This document shows positions 1 to 8,494 of a stretch of DNA of 43,861 nt, one piece after another. The stretch's first letter is position 1, and each line of letters starts with the position of its first letter. The notes beneath the pieces were generated by a model that did no database searches, was not told the DNA's origin, and saw only the letters and a list, made by a program, of their open reading frames with translations. This DNA is from an uncultured Oscillospiraceae bacterium (GTDB lineage Bacteria > Bacillota > Clostridia > Oscillospirales > Oscillospiraceae). The stretch covers positions 1 to 43,861 of the forward strand of contig CAKTMO010000014.1 in assembly GCA_934573935.1 (NCBI GenBank), given 5' to 3'. A program made the position numbers and the translations under genes.

Positions 1-1463
1 GTGTTGCGGCGGGCAAGCTCGCCCTTGTAGGGCGCGTAGGAATCAAACACGCTCGCCATGATGCCCTCGCCCTTGGTATCGGTGAGGAACTCATTGCGGT
101 AGCCGAACAGGCCGCGCGCGGGGATGAGGAATTCGAGCTTCATGCGGCTGCCGATGGGCGTCATTTCGGCAAGGTCGCCCTTGCGGGCGCCGAGCTTTTC
201 GATGACCGCGCCGACATATTCCTGCGGCACATCGCACACAAGGCGCTCGATCGGCTCGCACTTTTTGCCGTCGATCGTCTGGTACAGCACGCGCGGGGGC
301 GAGACCTGGAACTCATACCCTTCGCGGCGCATCGTCTCGATGAGGATGGACAGCGACATTTCGCCGCGGCCGGCGACGTTGAACGCATCCGTGGAACCCT
401 CCAGCTCCGTAACGCGCAGGGACACATCCTTGAGCGTTTCGCGGAAAAGGCGGTCGCGCAGCTGGCGGGAGGTGACGAACTTGCCCTCGCGCCCGGCGTA
501 GGGCGAATCGTTGATGGAAAACGTCATCTCCATCGTGGGCGCGGAGATCTTGACAAAGGGCAGCGGCTCCACGCAGTCCGGCGCGCAGATGGTATCTCCG
601 ATGGTGATGTCGCCGATACCGGAGAGGCAGATGATATTGCCCGCGGTAGACTCGGTAACAGGATTCTTGGCAAGCCCTTCAAACTCGTACATGGAGACGG
701 CCTTGGCCTTTTTGGGAGCGGCGTCGGGCGCATGATAGTTGCACACGGCAATCTCCTGGTTCTGCCGGAGCGTGCCGCGCTCGATGCGGCCGATGGCCAT
801 ACGGCCGACATATTCGTTATAGTCGATAGCGGAAACGAGCATCTGGAACGGCGCGTCCACATCGGCCTCCGGCGCGGGGATATATTCGAGAATGGTATCG
901 AACAGGGGCTTGAGATCCGTCCCCGGCACATCGGGCGAGTAAGAGGCCGTGCCGTTGCGGCCGGAGCAGAACAGCATCGGGGAGTCGAGCTGCTCGGGCG
1001 TGGCGTCAAGATCCATCAGCAGCTCCAGCACCTCGTCCACGACCTCGTGGATGCGCTGATCGGGGCGGTCGATCTTGTTGACGACGACGATCACGCGGTG
1101 TCCCAGCTCCAGCGCGCGGGAAAGAACGAAGCGGGTCTGCGGCATGGGACCCTCGGCGGCATCGACAAGGAGGATAACGCCGTTGACCATTTTGAGGATG
1201 CGCTCGACCTCGCCGCCAAAGTCGGCGTGGCCCGGGGTGTCCACGATGTTGATCTTGGTGTCGCCGTAACGGATGGCGGTATTCTTGGCAAGGATGGTGA
1301 TGCCGCGTTCGCGCTCGAGATCGTTGGAGTCCATCACACGGTCCACGACCTCCTGGTTTTCGCGGTAAACGCCGCCCTGCTTGAGCATCTCGTCCACGAG
1401 GGTGGTCTTGCCGTGGTCAACGTGGGCGATGATGGCAACGTTGCGAAGCTTGTTGTTCTGCAT
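1..1463 (-). CDS. typA: Translational GTPase TypA/BipA (3' end outside window)
   Basis: This is a ribosome-associated translational GTPase of the EF-G/LepA superfamily, known for roles in stress adaptation and 50S assembly. About 487 residues are visible and the C-terminus runs off the left edge; the family is about 605-615 residues long. G1 (AHVDHGKT, 13-20), the RGIT switch I motif (53-56), G3 (DTPGH, 75-79) and G4 (NKID, 129-132) are all intact. They are followed by an EF-Tu-like beta-barrel and EF-G III/V-like parts, including [20 protein letters not shown], a TypA hallmark. The ATG at 1463 follows a GGAGAG ribosome site on the minus strand. The EF-G alternative is disfavoured because no EF-G domain IV is seen and TypA signatures are present. 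It appears monocistronic in this window. Confidence 0.95.
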   Translation of the reverse strand, partial: MQNNKLRNVAIIAHVDHGKTTLVDEMLKQGGVYRENQEVVDRVMDSNDLERERGITILAKNTAIRYGDTKINIVDTPGHADFGGEVERILKMVNGVILLVDAAEGPMPQTRFVLSRALELGHRVIVVVNKIDRPDQRIHEVVDEVLELLMDLDATPEQLDSPMLFCSGRNGTASYSPDVPGTDLKPLFDTILEYIPAPEADVDAPFQMLVSAIDYNEYVGRMAIGRIERGTLRQNQEIAVCNYHAPDAAPKKAKAVSMYEFEGLAKNPVTESTAGNIICLSGIGDITIGDTICAPDCVEPLPFVKISAPTMEMTFSINDSPYAGREGKFVTSRQLRDRLFRETLKDVSLRVTELEGSTDAFNVAGRGEMSLSILIETMRREGYEFQVSPPRVLYQTIDGKKCEPIERLVCDVPQEYVGAVIEKLGARKGDLAEMTPIGSRMKLEFLIPARGLFGYRNEFLTDTKGEGIMASVFDSYAPYKGELARRN

Positions 1464-1594
1464 AGGTTATCTCTCCTTCCTGCCGCTGGCAGGGATCTCG
1501 TCGTTTCAGGCGTAAATTTTGAACTGTAATAGTATATTCTGCCGAAGCGCCGTTTGCAAGGTTTTTGGCAAGATTTTTTGTCTCTTTTGCAGAA

Positions 1595-1636
1595 AAAATC
1601 AGAAAAAGAGGCCGCCTGCCCAAAAGGGCAGGCGGC
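1595..1636 (-). terminator. Rho-independent terminator of pepF
   Basis: A perfect 11-bp stem, GCCGCCTGCCC (1611-1621) against GGGCAGGCGGC (1626-1636), has a 4-nt loop. Read on the minus strand it is followed by CTCTTTTTCTGATTTTTTC. It sits just after the pepF stop and before the typA upstream region. Confidence 0.85.
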
Positions 1637-1654
1637 AGCCGGTCTTATGCCATT

Positions 1655-3457
1655 TTAGTCAAGCAGCCCGCTCAGCTCGTCGATCAGCTCGCCGAAGAGC
1701 GCCAGCGCGTCGTTGATCGGCGCTGCGGTGCGCATATCAACGCCCATATCGCGCAGCAGCTCGACAGGCTCCTTGGAGCAGCCGCCGGAGAGGAACTTTT
1801 TGTAGTCCTTCACGGCGCTCTCCCCCTCGCGCAGGATGCGGTTGGCAATGGCCACCGCAGCGGAGAAGCTGGTCGCATACTGGAAAACGTAGTAATTGTA
1901 GTAGAAGTGCGGGATGCGCGTCCACTCCAGCGCGATCTCATCATCGGAGACCATATCCGGGCCGAAGTAGAGCTTGTTCAGCTCGTGGTACTTCGCGCTC
2001 AGCGCGTCGGCAGTGAGCGCCTCGCCGCTCTCGATCATTCTGCCCATGGCGAGTTCGAACTCGGCGAACATCGTCTGGCGGTAGACGGTCCCCTTGAACT
2101 GGTCGAGGAAGTGGTTGATAAGATACGCGCGCTGCCTGCGGTCGCCGGTCTTGCCGAGAAGATGGCGCATCAGGAGAATCTCGTTGCAGGTGGAGGCGAC
2201 CTCGGCGACGAAGATGACATACTCCGCCGTGTTCACCGGCTGGTACTTGCAGGAGTGCCAGGTGTGCATGGCGTGGCCCATCTCGTGGGCAAGGGTGAAC
2301 ATACTGTCAAGGTTGTCCTTGTGGTTCAGCAGAACATAGGGGTGCGGCCAGCCGCTGCCGGTGCAGTAAGCGCCGCCGCGCTTGCCGGTGTTTTCATACA
2401 CGTCGATCCAGCGGTGGTCAAAGCCCTCCTTCAGCACATCGGTATAGTCGCTGCCAAGAACGGCAAGCGCTTCCAGCACGGTCTGCTTCGCTTCCTCATA
2501 GGATATCTCCGCATCGGCATCCGCAACGATCGGCGTATAGACGTCGTACATGTGCAGCTCGTCCACGCCCAAGATCTTCTTGCGCAGGGCGACGTAGCGG
2601 TACATTTTGTCAAGGTTGCCGTGTACCGCGTCGATGAGATTCGTGTAGACCTCAGTCGGCACCTCAGTCACGTCGAGGGACGCGGCAAGGGTCGTGTCGT
2701 AATGGCGCGCGTCGGCAAAGAATTTGAGCTGCTTGAACTGCGCGTCCAGGGTGGAGGCGTAGGTATTGCGGAACTCACCCGCGCGCTTGTAATAAGCCTT
2801 GAAGGCGTTTTCACGCAGCGTGCGGTCGGCGCTCATCAGCAGGGGGACAAAGGTGCCGTCCGTCAGCGTGTGCGCCTCGCCCCCGGCGTCCGTCGCATCC
2901 GGGTAGCGCATATCGGCGTTGTGGAACATACTGAACGTGTTGGAGGGGCTTTCGCTGATCTCGCCTGCGGCGGCAAGCAGCTTCTCGCACTCAGGCGAGA
3001 GGATGTGCGCCTTGCGGCGGCGCAGCTTTTCAATGTTGCGGCGATAGGTCTCGAGCTTCGGCTCCTCGGCATAGAAACACGCGAGCGTTTCGTCCGGGAT
3101 GGCCATGATCTCGCTGGCTTCAAATGCGCCGGCGCTGCCAAGCGCGACCGCCATGGAAAACGCTTTGCTGCGCATTCCCTGGTAGAAGGAGTTGCCCACG
3201 TCCTGATCGCCGCGGCAGCTGGCGTACTGCACAAGCTTGGAGACCCTCACGTTCAGTTCATCGTTCAGCCGGAACCACTCCAGCAGCGTTTCCGCGCTTT
3301 TGCCAAGCGTTCCCGCGTAAGCTGCCAGGCGCTCGGGGCAGGCCTTGAGCGCCTCCAGCTCTTCGCTCCACGCCTCGTCGCTGGCAAATACATCGCTCAG
3401 ATCCCAGGTGAACTCCTCAGGCACCTCGCTGCGGTTCAGAATCGTCTTACCGTCCAT
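1655..3457 (-). CDS. pepF: Oligoendopeptidase F (M3 family zinc metallopeptidase)
   Basis: This is a cytosolic zinc endopeptidase that cleaves short peptides (about 7-17 residues) in peptide turnover. It has 600 residues, normal for the M3B/PepF group. The catalytic HExxH is HEMGH at 391-395 within FTLAHEMGHAMHTWHS. The third zinc ligand of the family is a Glu about 25 residues later, and the EVASTCNE segment fits. An N-terminal helical M3_N-type region precedes the catalytic domain. The ATG at 3457 follows an AAAAAGGACG ribosome site. The gene has its own promoter (3526-3554) and terminator, so it is probably monocistronic. No signal peptide is seen. Confidence 0.96.
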   Translation of the reverse strand: MDGKTILNRSEVPEEFTWDLSDVFASDEAWSEELEALKACPERLAAYAGTLGKSAETLLEWFRLNDELNVRVSKLVQYASCRGDQDVGNSFYQGMRSKAFSMAVALGSAGAFEASEIMAIPDETLACFYAEEPKLETYRRNIEKLRRRKAHILSPECEKLLAAAGEISESPSNTFSMFHNADMRYPDATDAGGEAHTLTDGTFVPLLMSADRTLRENAFKAYYKRAGEFRNTYASTLDAQFKQLKFFADARHYDTTLAASLDVTEVPTEVYTNLIDAVHGNLDKMYRYVALRKKILGVDELHMYDVYTPIVADADAEISYEEAKQTVLEALAVLGSDYTDVLKEGFDHRWIDVYENTGKRGGAYCTGSGWPHPYVLLNHKDNLDSMFTLAHEMGHAMHTWHSCKYQPVNTAEYVIFVAEVASTCNEILLMRHLLGKTGDRRQRAYLINHFLDQFKGTVYRQTMFAEFELAMGRMIESGEALTADALSAKYHELNKLYFGPDMVSDDEIALEWTRIPHFYYNYYVFQYATSFSAAVAIANRILREGESAVKDYKKFLSGGCSKEPVELLRDMGVDMRTAAPINDALALFGELIDELSGLLD

Positions 3458-3525
3458 ATGTTTACCGTCCTTTTTATTGTTTTCGTAATCCGCCCGCGCA
3501 GCGCGGGCGGCTGTATCCAGCTATC

Positions 3526-3554
3526 ATTATAGCGGAGCGGCGCGCTGAATACAA
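3526..3554 (-). promoter_or_regulatory. Promoter of pepF, with leader hairpin
   Basis: Minus strand: -35 TTGTAT, a 17-nt spacer, then -10 TATAAT (3531-3526). The predicted start near 3519 gives a leader of about 60 nt. The leader holds a perfect 10-bp inverted repeat, CCGCCCGCGC/GCGCGGGCGG (3490-3510), with only one central base. It has no U-tract, so it is not an ordinary terminator. Confidence 0.7.
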
Positions 3555-3602
3555 GCATCTTTTGCCGTCTCCGGCGGCATATCGCGCAGTGCAAATCAGG
3601 CA

Positions 3603-3632
3603 TTGACAAACGGCAGGGTAAAAGGGTAAAAT
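3603..3632 (+). promoter_or_regulatory. Promoter of tRNA-Arg
   Basis: -35 TTGACA (3603-3608), an 18-nt spacer and -10 TAAAAT (3627-3632). The start near 3639 lies about 68 nt ahead of the mature tRNA. The region 3458-3706 holds only this promoter and the divergent pepF promoter. Confidence 0.7.
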
Positions 3633-3706
3633 AGCGCAGAAGCATCCTTTCAGCTCAGCTGACCAAGGGCATCCGCCGCCGTTGCTTTTACTCAACTGCA
3701 TAACAC

Positions 3707-3783
3707 GCGCCTGTAGCTCAGCTGGATAGAGCGTCCGCCTCCTAAGCGGAAGGCCAGCGGTTCGAATCCGCTCAGGCGTGCCA
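3707..3783 (+). tRNA. tRNA-Arg (anticodon CCT), CCA encoded
   Basis: A full cloverleaf is visible. The acceptor stem is GCGCCTG with CAGGCGT, closing with one G-T pair. The anticodon stem TCCGC/GCGGA has the loop CTCCTAA, giving anticodon CCT at 3741-3743. The T-arm contains TTCGAAT and the 3' end is GCCA. This tRNA reads the AGG arginine codon. Confidence 0.96.
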
Positions 3784-3824
3784 AAAGCGCTGCAATTCCG
3801 TGGAATTGCAGCGCTTTTCTTTTT
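3784..3824 (+). terminator. Terminator of tRNA-Arg
   Basis: A long near-perfect stem, AAAGCGCTGCAATTCC (3784-3799) with GGAATTGCAGCGCTTT (3802-3817), is followed by TCTTTTT. It starts immediately after the encoded CCA. Confidence 0.85.
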
Positions 3825-3869
3825 CCGGCTCAGCAAAGGCAGCATGGAAAGCGGCGAAAGCGCCGCCCG

Positions 3870-6350
3870 TCAGGGCGCGCCGGGCAGCAGGGCCAGTAGC
3901 CGTTTCCTTTTTGTCCTCGGCTCTCCTTCGAGCTGAAGCTTGCCGTAGATCTGATTGATATACTGCCGGACGCTGCCCTCGGAGAGGTAGAGCTTCTCCG
4001 CGATCTCGCGGTTGCTCATACGCCGGGCGATCAGCTTTACGATCTCGTATTCCCGCTCCGTCAGCGCGGCCAGCGCCGCCGGACAGGTCTCCCCGGCCCT
4101 GCGCCGCTCGGCCATCTCGCCGAACTCAATGATCTGCGCGGTCAGCCCGGTTTGCAGCCGCTCCGCCAGCAGATGCCTTAAATATGGATAATTTTCCGCA
4201 AAGGGGAGCGCGATACCGTCCGGCCCGGCGTCTGCCAGTGCCTGCTCCAGCATGGCCCGCGCCTCCGGATGCTTCCCCAGCATCTCATAGGCAGCCGCCG
4301 TCTGGATGCGGATGTGCATCGCCACCAGCGCATAGTGCATCCCCTCGCACAGCGCCAGCAGTCCCTCGCTGCGGCCAATGACCCTGGCATAGTCGCCCTG
4401 GGCAAGGCTGACCTGATTTTCGATCATCTCGATCATGGGCTTGCCCGGCGCGAGCGTATTGACCGCAGAGAGGCGGTGCTGCGCGAAGATCGCCGGGATT
4501 CTGTCCGGTTCGCCGCGCACGGCATAATAATAGGCAGAGGCCGCATTCCAGATGTTCAGCCACGCCGCGTTATGGTGCCGCAGCAGCTCGCTGCGGCGCT
4601 CGTTCAGCGTGCAGCGCCGCCTGATGTCCAGAAAGCAGGAGAGTCGCCACGCCAGAAAGTCGCAGCACAGCGCCATATTTTCCTGCCCATTGTTCTGGAT
4701 CTGGGCGTAGGCCTGCTCCAGCGCAATATAGGCGTCGGTAAAGCGCCCCTGCACAAAGGCCGCCTCCGCCCGCATGATGGTTTCCGCACCCTGCCCATGG
4801 TTCCCCGTGATCTTATAGTAGTGGGGCATACACTCGTCCATTTCGGCAAGCTCGCTTTCCAGCTCCCCCGCTCCCCGGTAGAACATCATCAGAACGGAGG
4901 GCGAGCCGAAGGTCCAGCCGCCGCCGGACTGGATGCTGACAGCGGGGCGGGACATCTGTGCGCTGGCGCTGCGGTGCAGGCGGCTCATGGCGCTGATATC
5001 GTTGTAGCAGAGGAAGCTCATGATCAGGTCACATTCCCCCAGCAGGTTGCCCCGCTCCCCGGCGGAAAGCTCCGGATGCTCGCTGATGGCGGTCAGCAGC
5101 AGCGCCTTGAGCTCCAGCATTTTGGGAATGTTCCGCCAGTTGAACATACTGCGCATCAGCACAAGAAGCGCCGGCGGGTGCTTCTTCAGAACGGAAACGG
5201 GGCATTCGTCCAGCGCAGCCAGCACCTCCGCCGGGTCCAGAGCGGACAGGAGGATGCCCGCATCCTCCTGTACCGTGCGCAGCAGAGCGTCGTAATCGCC
5301 GCTCTGCCGGTAGGCGGCCATGGCGTGAAGATACTGCCCATGCCCCTCGTACCACGCGCCGAAGCGCTCCCGGTAAGCGGCCTGACGCTCCGGCGGCAGC
5401 CGGAGAAACGAGCGCAGCGCGCACTCCTTCATCATGTGGTGAAAGCGGTAGGTCACGCCGTCCGGCAGGCACTTGACAAATGCGTTCTGCCCTGTCAGCG
5501 CAGCCAGAAGCTCCGCTGCATCCGCATCCTCCGTAACGAACCGCGCCATTTCCACAGTAAACTCATCGGCAAGTCCCATAACGGCCAGAAACTCCCGCTG
5601 CCTTTCCGGAAGCGGGTCGATCATGGCGGCGGTAAAAATGGCGGAAATATCAGAGCCGCGGTCGGGCAGCGCGCCCTGCTCGAAAAACATCCGCAGGTTC
5701 AGGTAGACGGCGGAGAACCAGCCCTCGCTGTAATAGAGCAGCGTTTCGATCTGCTCGTCGGAAAGTCCCGCGCCGCACCGGCTCGTGTAGACGGCCAGCT
5801 CCGTGTGGTTCAGCCGGAGCTGCTCCGCGCCGATCTGATAAAGCTTTCCGCCCAGCCGCATCAGCCCGGCGGCCGGCAGGAAAAAATCCCTGCTGGCGAC
5901 GATCAGGTGAACGTTGGAAGGCAGCCGCCCCGCCAGCATACAGAGAAAGCCGGGGACGCGCCTGTCCGTCAGCAGGTGAAAATCATCGAGGAAAAGATAG
6001 CAGGGGCGTTCTCCCGCCAGCGCGTGGCAAAGCTCCTCGACCAGCAGGCCGCCGCCGGCTTCATCCGCAGGGCAGGCGCACTCCCGCAGAAAGCCGAAGC
6101 CGGCCCGCGCAAAGGCGTCCTGCGCGTTCCTCCAGAAAATGGCCAGATTGCCGGAGTACACGCTGACGCGGATGACGCGCGCCGCCTCCGTTCTGGCCCG
6201 TTCCGCAAGATACCACTCCACCGCCGTGGTCTTTCCGTACCCCATGGGGGCCACCACCGTGGTCAGGGCGCAGCGGGAGATGGGCCGCAGGCTTTCCTGC
6301 AGCCGCTCGGATATGTAGATCGCATTCAGGTTCCATTTCGGCTTTGGCAT
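3870..6350 (-). CDS. MalT/LuxR-type ATP-dependent transcriptional regulator
   Basis: This 826-residue regulator has the MalT-type layout: an N-terminal STAND NTPase, a helical TPR-like sensor region and a C-terminal LuxR helix-turn-helix. Walker A is APMGYGKTT (34-42) and Walker B is YLFLDDFHLL (118-127). The HTH begins with LTEREYEIVKLIARR at about 763 and includes SNREIAEKLYLSEGSVR. Family members are activators that bind a ligand and ATP and then multimerise on DNA; the ligand here is unknown. An in-frame ATG lies 54 codons upstream at 6512. The start at 6350 is preferred because it has an AGGAG ribosome site and lies downstream of the promoter at 6385-6413. It is divergent from the 6596-12211 gene run, which it may control (inference). 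Confidence 0.88.
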   Translation of the reverse strand: MPKPKWNLNAIYISERLQESLRPISRCALTTVVAPMGYGKTTAVEWYLAERARTEAARVIRVSVYSGNLAIFWRNAQDAFARAGFGFLRECACPADEAGGGLLVEELCHALAGERPCYLFLDDFHLLTDRRVPGFLCMLAGRLPSNVHLIVASRDFFLPAAGLMRLGGKLYQIGAEQLRLNHTELAVYTSRCGAGLSDEQIETLLYYSEGWFSAVYLNLRMFFEQGALPDRGSDISAIFTAAMIDPLPERQREFLAVMGLADEFTVEMARFVTEDADAAELLAALTGQNAFVKCLPDGVTYRFHHMMKECALRSFLRLPPERQAAYRERFGAWYEGHGQYLHAMAAYRQSGDYDALLRTVQEDAGILLSALDPAEVLAALDECPVSVLKKHPPALLVLMRSMFNWRNIPKMLELKALLLTAISEHPELSAGERGNLLGECDLIMSFLCYNDISAMSRLHRSASAQMSRPAVSIQSGGGWTFGSPSVLMMFYRGAGELESELAEMDECMPHYYKITGNHGQGAETIMRAEAAFVQGRFTDAYIALEQAYAQIQNNGQENMALCCDFLAWRLSCFLDIRRRCTLNERRSELLRHHNAAWLNIWNAASAYYYAVRGEPDRIPAIFAQHRLSAVNTLAPGKPMIEMIENQVSLAQGDYARVIGRSEGLLALCEGMHYALVAMHIRIQTAAAYEMLGKHPEARAMLEQALADAGPDGIALPFAENYPYLRHLLAERLQTGLTAQIIEFGEMAERRRAGETCPAALAALTEREYEIVKLIARRMSNREIAEKLYLSEGSVRQYINQIYGKLQLEGEPRTKRKRLLALLPGAP

Positions 6351-6384
6351 AGTGCTTCTCCTGTCTGTTTCCGCCGTTTTTTCC

Positions 6385-6413
6385 AGTATACCGGATTTTT
6401 CACGGGGTGTAAA
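6385..6413 (-). promoter_or_regulatory. Promoter of the MalT-like regulator gene
   Basis: Minus strand: -35 TTTACA (6413-6408), a 17-nt spacer, -10 TATACT (6390-6385). Its position downstream of the ATG at 6512 settles the choice of start codon for the regulator. Confidence 0.72.
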
Positions 6414-6506
6414 TCTTATTTTCGGCATTTTTCCGCCCGCTCTGGCCTGGAAAAGTCCGCTCCGCCGGGCTTTGCCGTATCTCCTGCTCCGTCGGCGGCG
6501 GAAACC

Positions 6507-6562
6507 TAACAACTTGTTAATGGTTATCCGCTCATATCCACTGTACCATAGGAGTACCGTGG
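6507..6562. promoter_or_regulatory. Two inverted repeats in the divergent regulator/lipoprotein-operon region
   Basis: The perfect dyad TAACAA-C-TTGTTA lies at 6507-6519. A second dyad has 9-bp arms, CCACTGTAC (6538-6546) and GTACCGTGG (6554-6562), with one mismatch. No good plus-strand sigma-A promoter is visible between 6414 and 6595, which would fit an activator-dependent promoter. That these are binding sites for the divergent MalT-like protein is inference. Confidence 0.4.
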
Positions 6563-6595
6563 ATTTTTTATATGCTCTGGAAAGGGGGTGCGCAT

Positions 6596-6835
6596 TTGGA
6601 CCGGAAATATATTGAATCCGTCAAGCCGCTGGCCAGCCACGTTTTGCAGGTGGATTTCATCTCCGGCAGCCGTCTGCTTCTGGATATGCGGCCGTATCTG
6701 GACAAGTTCCGCTTCCGGTCTCTTTCCGACCCGCAGGTGTGGAACAGCGCCGTGACCAACGGCATCTTTGTCCGTTTCGGCAATGTGGAAATGAGCCACG
6801 ACGAGATCCTGTCCATGGCGGAGCAGGAGCATTGA
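6596..6835 (+). CDS. DUF2442 domain protein
   Basis: This is a small protein of 79 residues (87 if an upstream ATG at 6572 is used). The pattern SVKPLASHVLQVDFISGSR, then the PYLDKFRFRSLSDPQVWNS core, then FGNVEMSHDEI matches the DUF2442 family. That family has no established biochemical role and often appears near toxin-antitoxin or regulatory genes. The TTG at 6596 is preferred because AAAGGGGGTG lies 5 nt upstream, whereas the ATG at 6572 has no ribosome site. It is the first gene of a co-directional run to 12211 and starts 31 nt before the first lipoprotein. No toxin partner is visible. Confidence 0.75.
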   Translation: MDRKYIESVKPLASHVLQVDFISGSRLLLDMRPYLDKFRFRSLSDPQVWNSAVTNGIFVRFGNVEMSHDEILSMAEQEH

Positions 6836-6866
6836 CGCAGCTTATCTGAAAAAGGAGAAGAAAACG

Positions 6867-7619
6867 ATGAAAAGCTTAAAGGAATATTTGTCTCTTGCAT
6901 TGGCGGCGGCGCTGTGTCTGAGCCTTGCCGCCTGCGGCGGCAGCAACGAGGATTACGGCGACGACGGCAGCGATTACGAGCTGTACGACGTTCCGGACTC
7001 CTTCGAGGGGCTGGTCAAGGACAGCGAGCAGATGGCGGAACTCTACGTCTACGGCGGCGCGTGGATCGGAGAGGACGGCGGTACGCTGGCCGTCGCCAGC
7101 AGCGACGCCGGCGATGAGGTCCGCTTCGCACTGTACGACAGCGGCGATGAGGTGACCGCCAGCGGGTTCATTCAGTACGTGCCGGAGTATGACTATAACT
7201 ATTTCTACAACGAGCACGACGGCGTGGCGTACCGCAGCTGGTTTGATGAGAGCGGCGCGCTGCATATCGCCTCGCTTGGCGCCTTTACGCAGGTGACCGG
7301 CGACGCGCCGGGCGAAAACATCGGCGACACCGGCTTTGAGACGCTGGCGGGTACCTGGTATCTGGACGCCGAAGCCGACGCGCACAGCATCATTGTGATC
7401 GATGAAAACGGCAGCTGGGAGCTGATGGAGCGCCCTGACGGCGATGGCGATCCCACTATGGTGGACTGCGGCAGCATCGAGCTTGCAGGCGATGACGCCG
7501 AGGAGATGTATCTTGCAGTCTCCGAGCTGTATGACGATGTGGCCTACGAATTCACCCCGCTCGACCACGATACGCTGCGCTGGGGCGGAGAGTTTGAATT
7601 CTACCAGAAAATGGCATGA
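6867..7619 (+). CDS. Lipoprotein with duplicated beta-rich domain (paralogue 1)
   Basis: This is a 250-residue exported lipoprotein. The signal peptide ends in the lipobox LAAC with lipidated Cys23. An Asp/Gly/Tyr-rich acidic linker follows, then two related beta-rich modules. The C-terminal module (AGTWYLD, IIVIDENGSWEL, LRWGGEFEFY) matches the C-terminal module of the next gene, so the two are tandem paralogues. The pattern of short strands with GxW and W-G-G motifs resembles lipocalin-like or META-type surface lipoproteins, but I do not recognise a named family. An AAAAAGGAG ribosome site precedes the ATG. It is very acidic and probably sits on the outer face of the membrane. Confidence 0.8.
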   Translation: MKSLKEYLSLALAAALCLSLAACGGSNEDYGDDGSDYELYDVPDSFEGLVKDSEQMAELYVYGGAWIGEDGGTLAVASSDAGDEVRFALYDSGDEVTASGFIQYVPEYDYNYFYNEHDGVAYRSWFDESGALHIASLGAFTQVTGDAPGENIGDTGFETLAGTWYLDAEADAHSIIVIDENGSWELMERPDGDGDPTMVDCGSIELAGDDAEEMYLAVSELYDDVAYEFTPLDHDTLRWGGEFEFYQKMA

Positions 7620-7699
7620 CCGCCGCAAGAAAAAAACGGCGGCGAAAGGACTTTCCGCCCAGGGCGGCGAGGAATGAGAAATCAGGAGGAGAGATCGAC

Positions 7700-8473
7700 A
7701 TGAAAAGAAGGATCGCATATCTTTTGACCGTGCTGGCGCTGTGCCTTTTCTGCACGGCCTGCGGCGGTGAGGAAGCAGCGCCGGACGACCCGGACGACGG
7801 GCTGGGTGGCGGCGAGCCGATCAGCGAGGACGCGGCGGACGGCGACTTCAGCGTATACGAGGGCATCTGGCTGGCTGAGGTAAACAACGAATACGACTAC
7901 CTTGAGATCGCGGCAGACGGCAGCTGGTCGCTCTGCATCGGCAACGATGTGGTTGCCGATGGCTATCTGCAATACGAGCCGGAGTGGGAGAGCATCTACG
8001 CCTACAATAACCAGGACGGCTCCGGCGGCCGCTTTGCGCTGGAGGACGGCGGCCGGCTCTACATCTCCACCTACGGCTACTTCAATTTTGCAGACGGCAT
8101 GGAATCCCTCTGGTTCGATGAAGACGGCAGCGGCAGTGCGGGCGGCTATACCGAGGATGACGCGAACGGCGATGACGGCAATTACGACAGCTATGACGTC
8201 TCCTCGCTTGCAGGCATCTGGTACTACGACGGCGACCTCGCCTCCGACAGCTTTATCGTCATCGATGACAACGGCGGCTGGTCGCTCTACCAGCGCGCGT
8301 CCGGCGCGGAGAATGCCGAGGTCGATTCCGGCTGGATCGAGACGGCGGACGAGGCAAACACGTTCTACGCCGAATCCTCGCTTTACAGCGATGTTTCCTA
8401 CCGCATGTACGTCTTTGAGACCGATGTGATGATGTGGGGCGGCGAGGACGACTATTACGAGCGCATGGAATAA
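7700..8473 (+). CDS. Lipoprotein with duplicated beta-rich domain (paralogue 2)
   Basis: This is a 257-residue lipoprotein. The start at 7700 has AGGAGGA 9 nt upstream; the ORF is open further upstream to 7616, but without a ribosome site. The signal peptide ends FCTAC with lipidated Cys21. Two beta-rich modules follow: one has YEGIWLAEV, YLEIAADGSWSL and LYISTYGYF, the other AGIWYYDGDL, FIVIDDNGGWSL and MMWGGEDDYYE. They parallel the modules of the preceding lipoprotein, indicating tandem gene duplication. A small hairpin, CCGCCG/CGGCGG (7620-7642), lies between the two genes. Function unknown; likely surface exposed. Confidence 0.8.
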   Translation: MKRRIAYLLTVLALCLFCTACGGEEAAPDDPDDGLGGGEPISEDAADGDFSVYEGIWLAEVNNEYDYLEIAADGSWSLCIGNDVVADGYLQYEPEWESIYAYNNQDGSGGRFALEDGGRLYISTYGYFNFADGMESLWFDEDGSGSAGGYTEDDANGDDGNYDSYDVSSLAGIWYYDGDLASDSFIVIDDNGGWSLYQRASGAENAEVDSGWIETADEANTFYAESSLYSDVSYRMYVFETDVMMWGGEDDYYERME

Positions 8474-8494
8474 GCGTCTGAAAGGGGAAGCGCT

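Noticed and set aside
1565..3532. 655-codon plus-strand open frame opposite pepF
   Set aside because: Antisense shadow of a well-conserved metallopeptidase gene; peptide resembles no family.
4269..6509. 746-codon plus-strand open frame opposite the MalT-like gene
   Set aside because: Shadow frame of the regulator; no ribosome site and His/Gln/Arg-rich composition.
6351..6512. Longer N-terminus for the MalT-like regulator (start at 6512)
   Set aside because: A good promoter lies at 6385-6413, downstream of that codon, and the extension is Arg-rich without a ribosome site.
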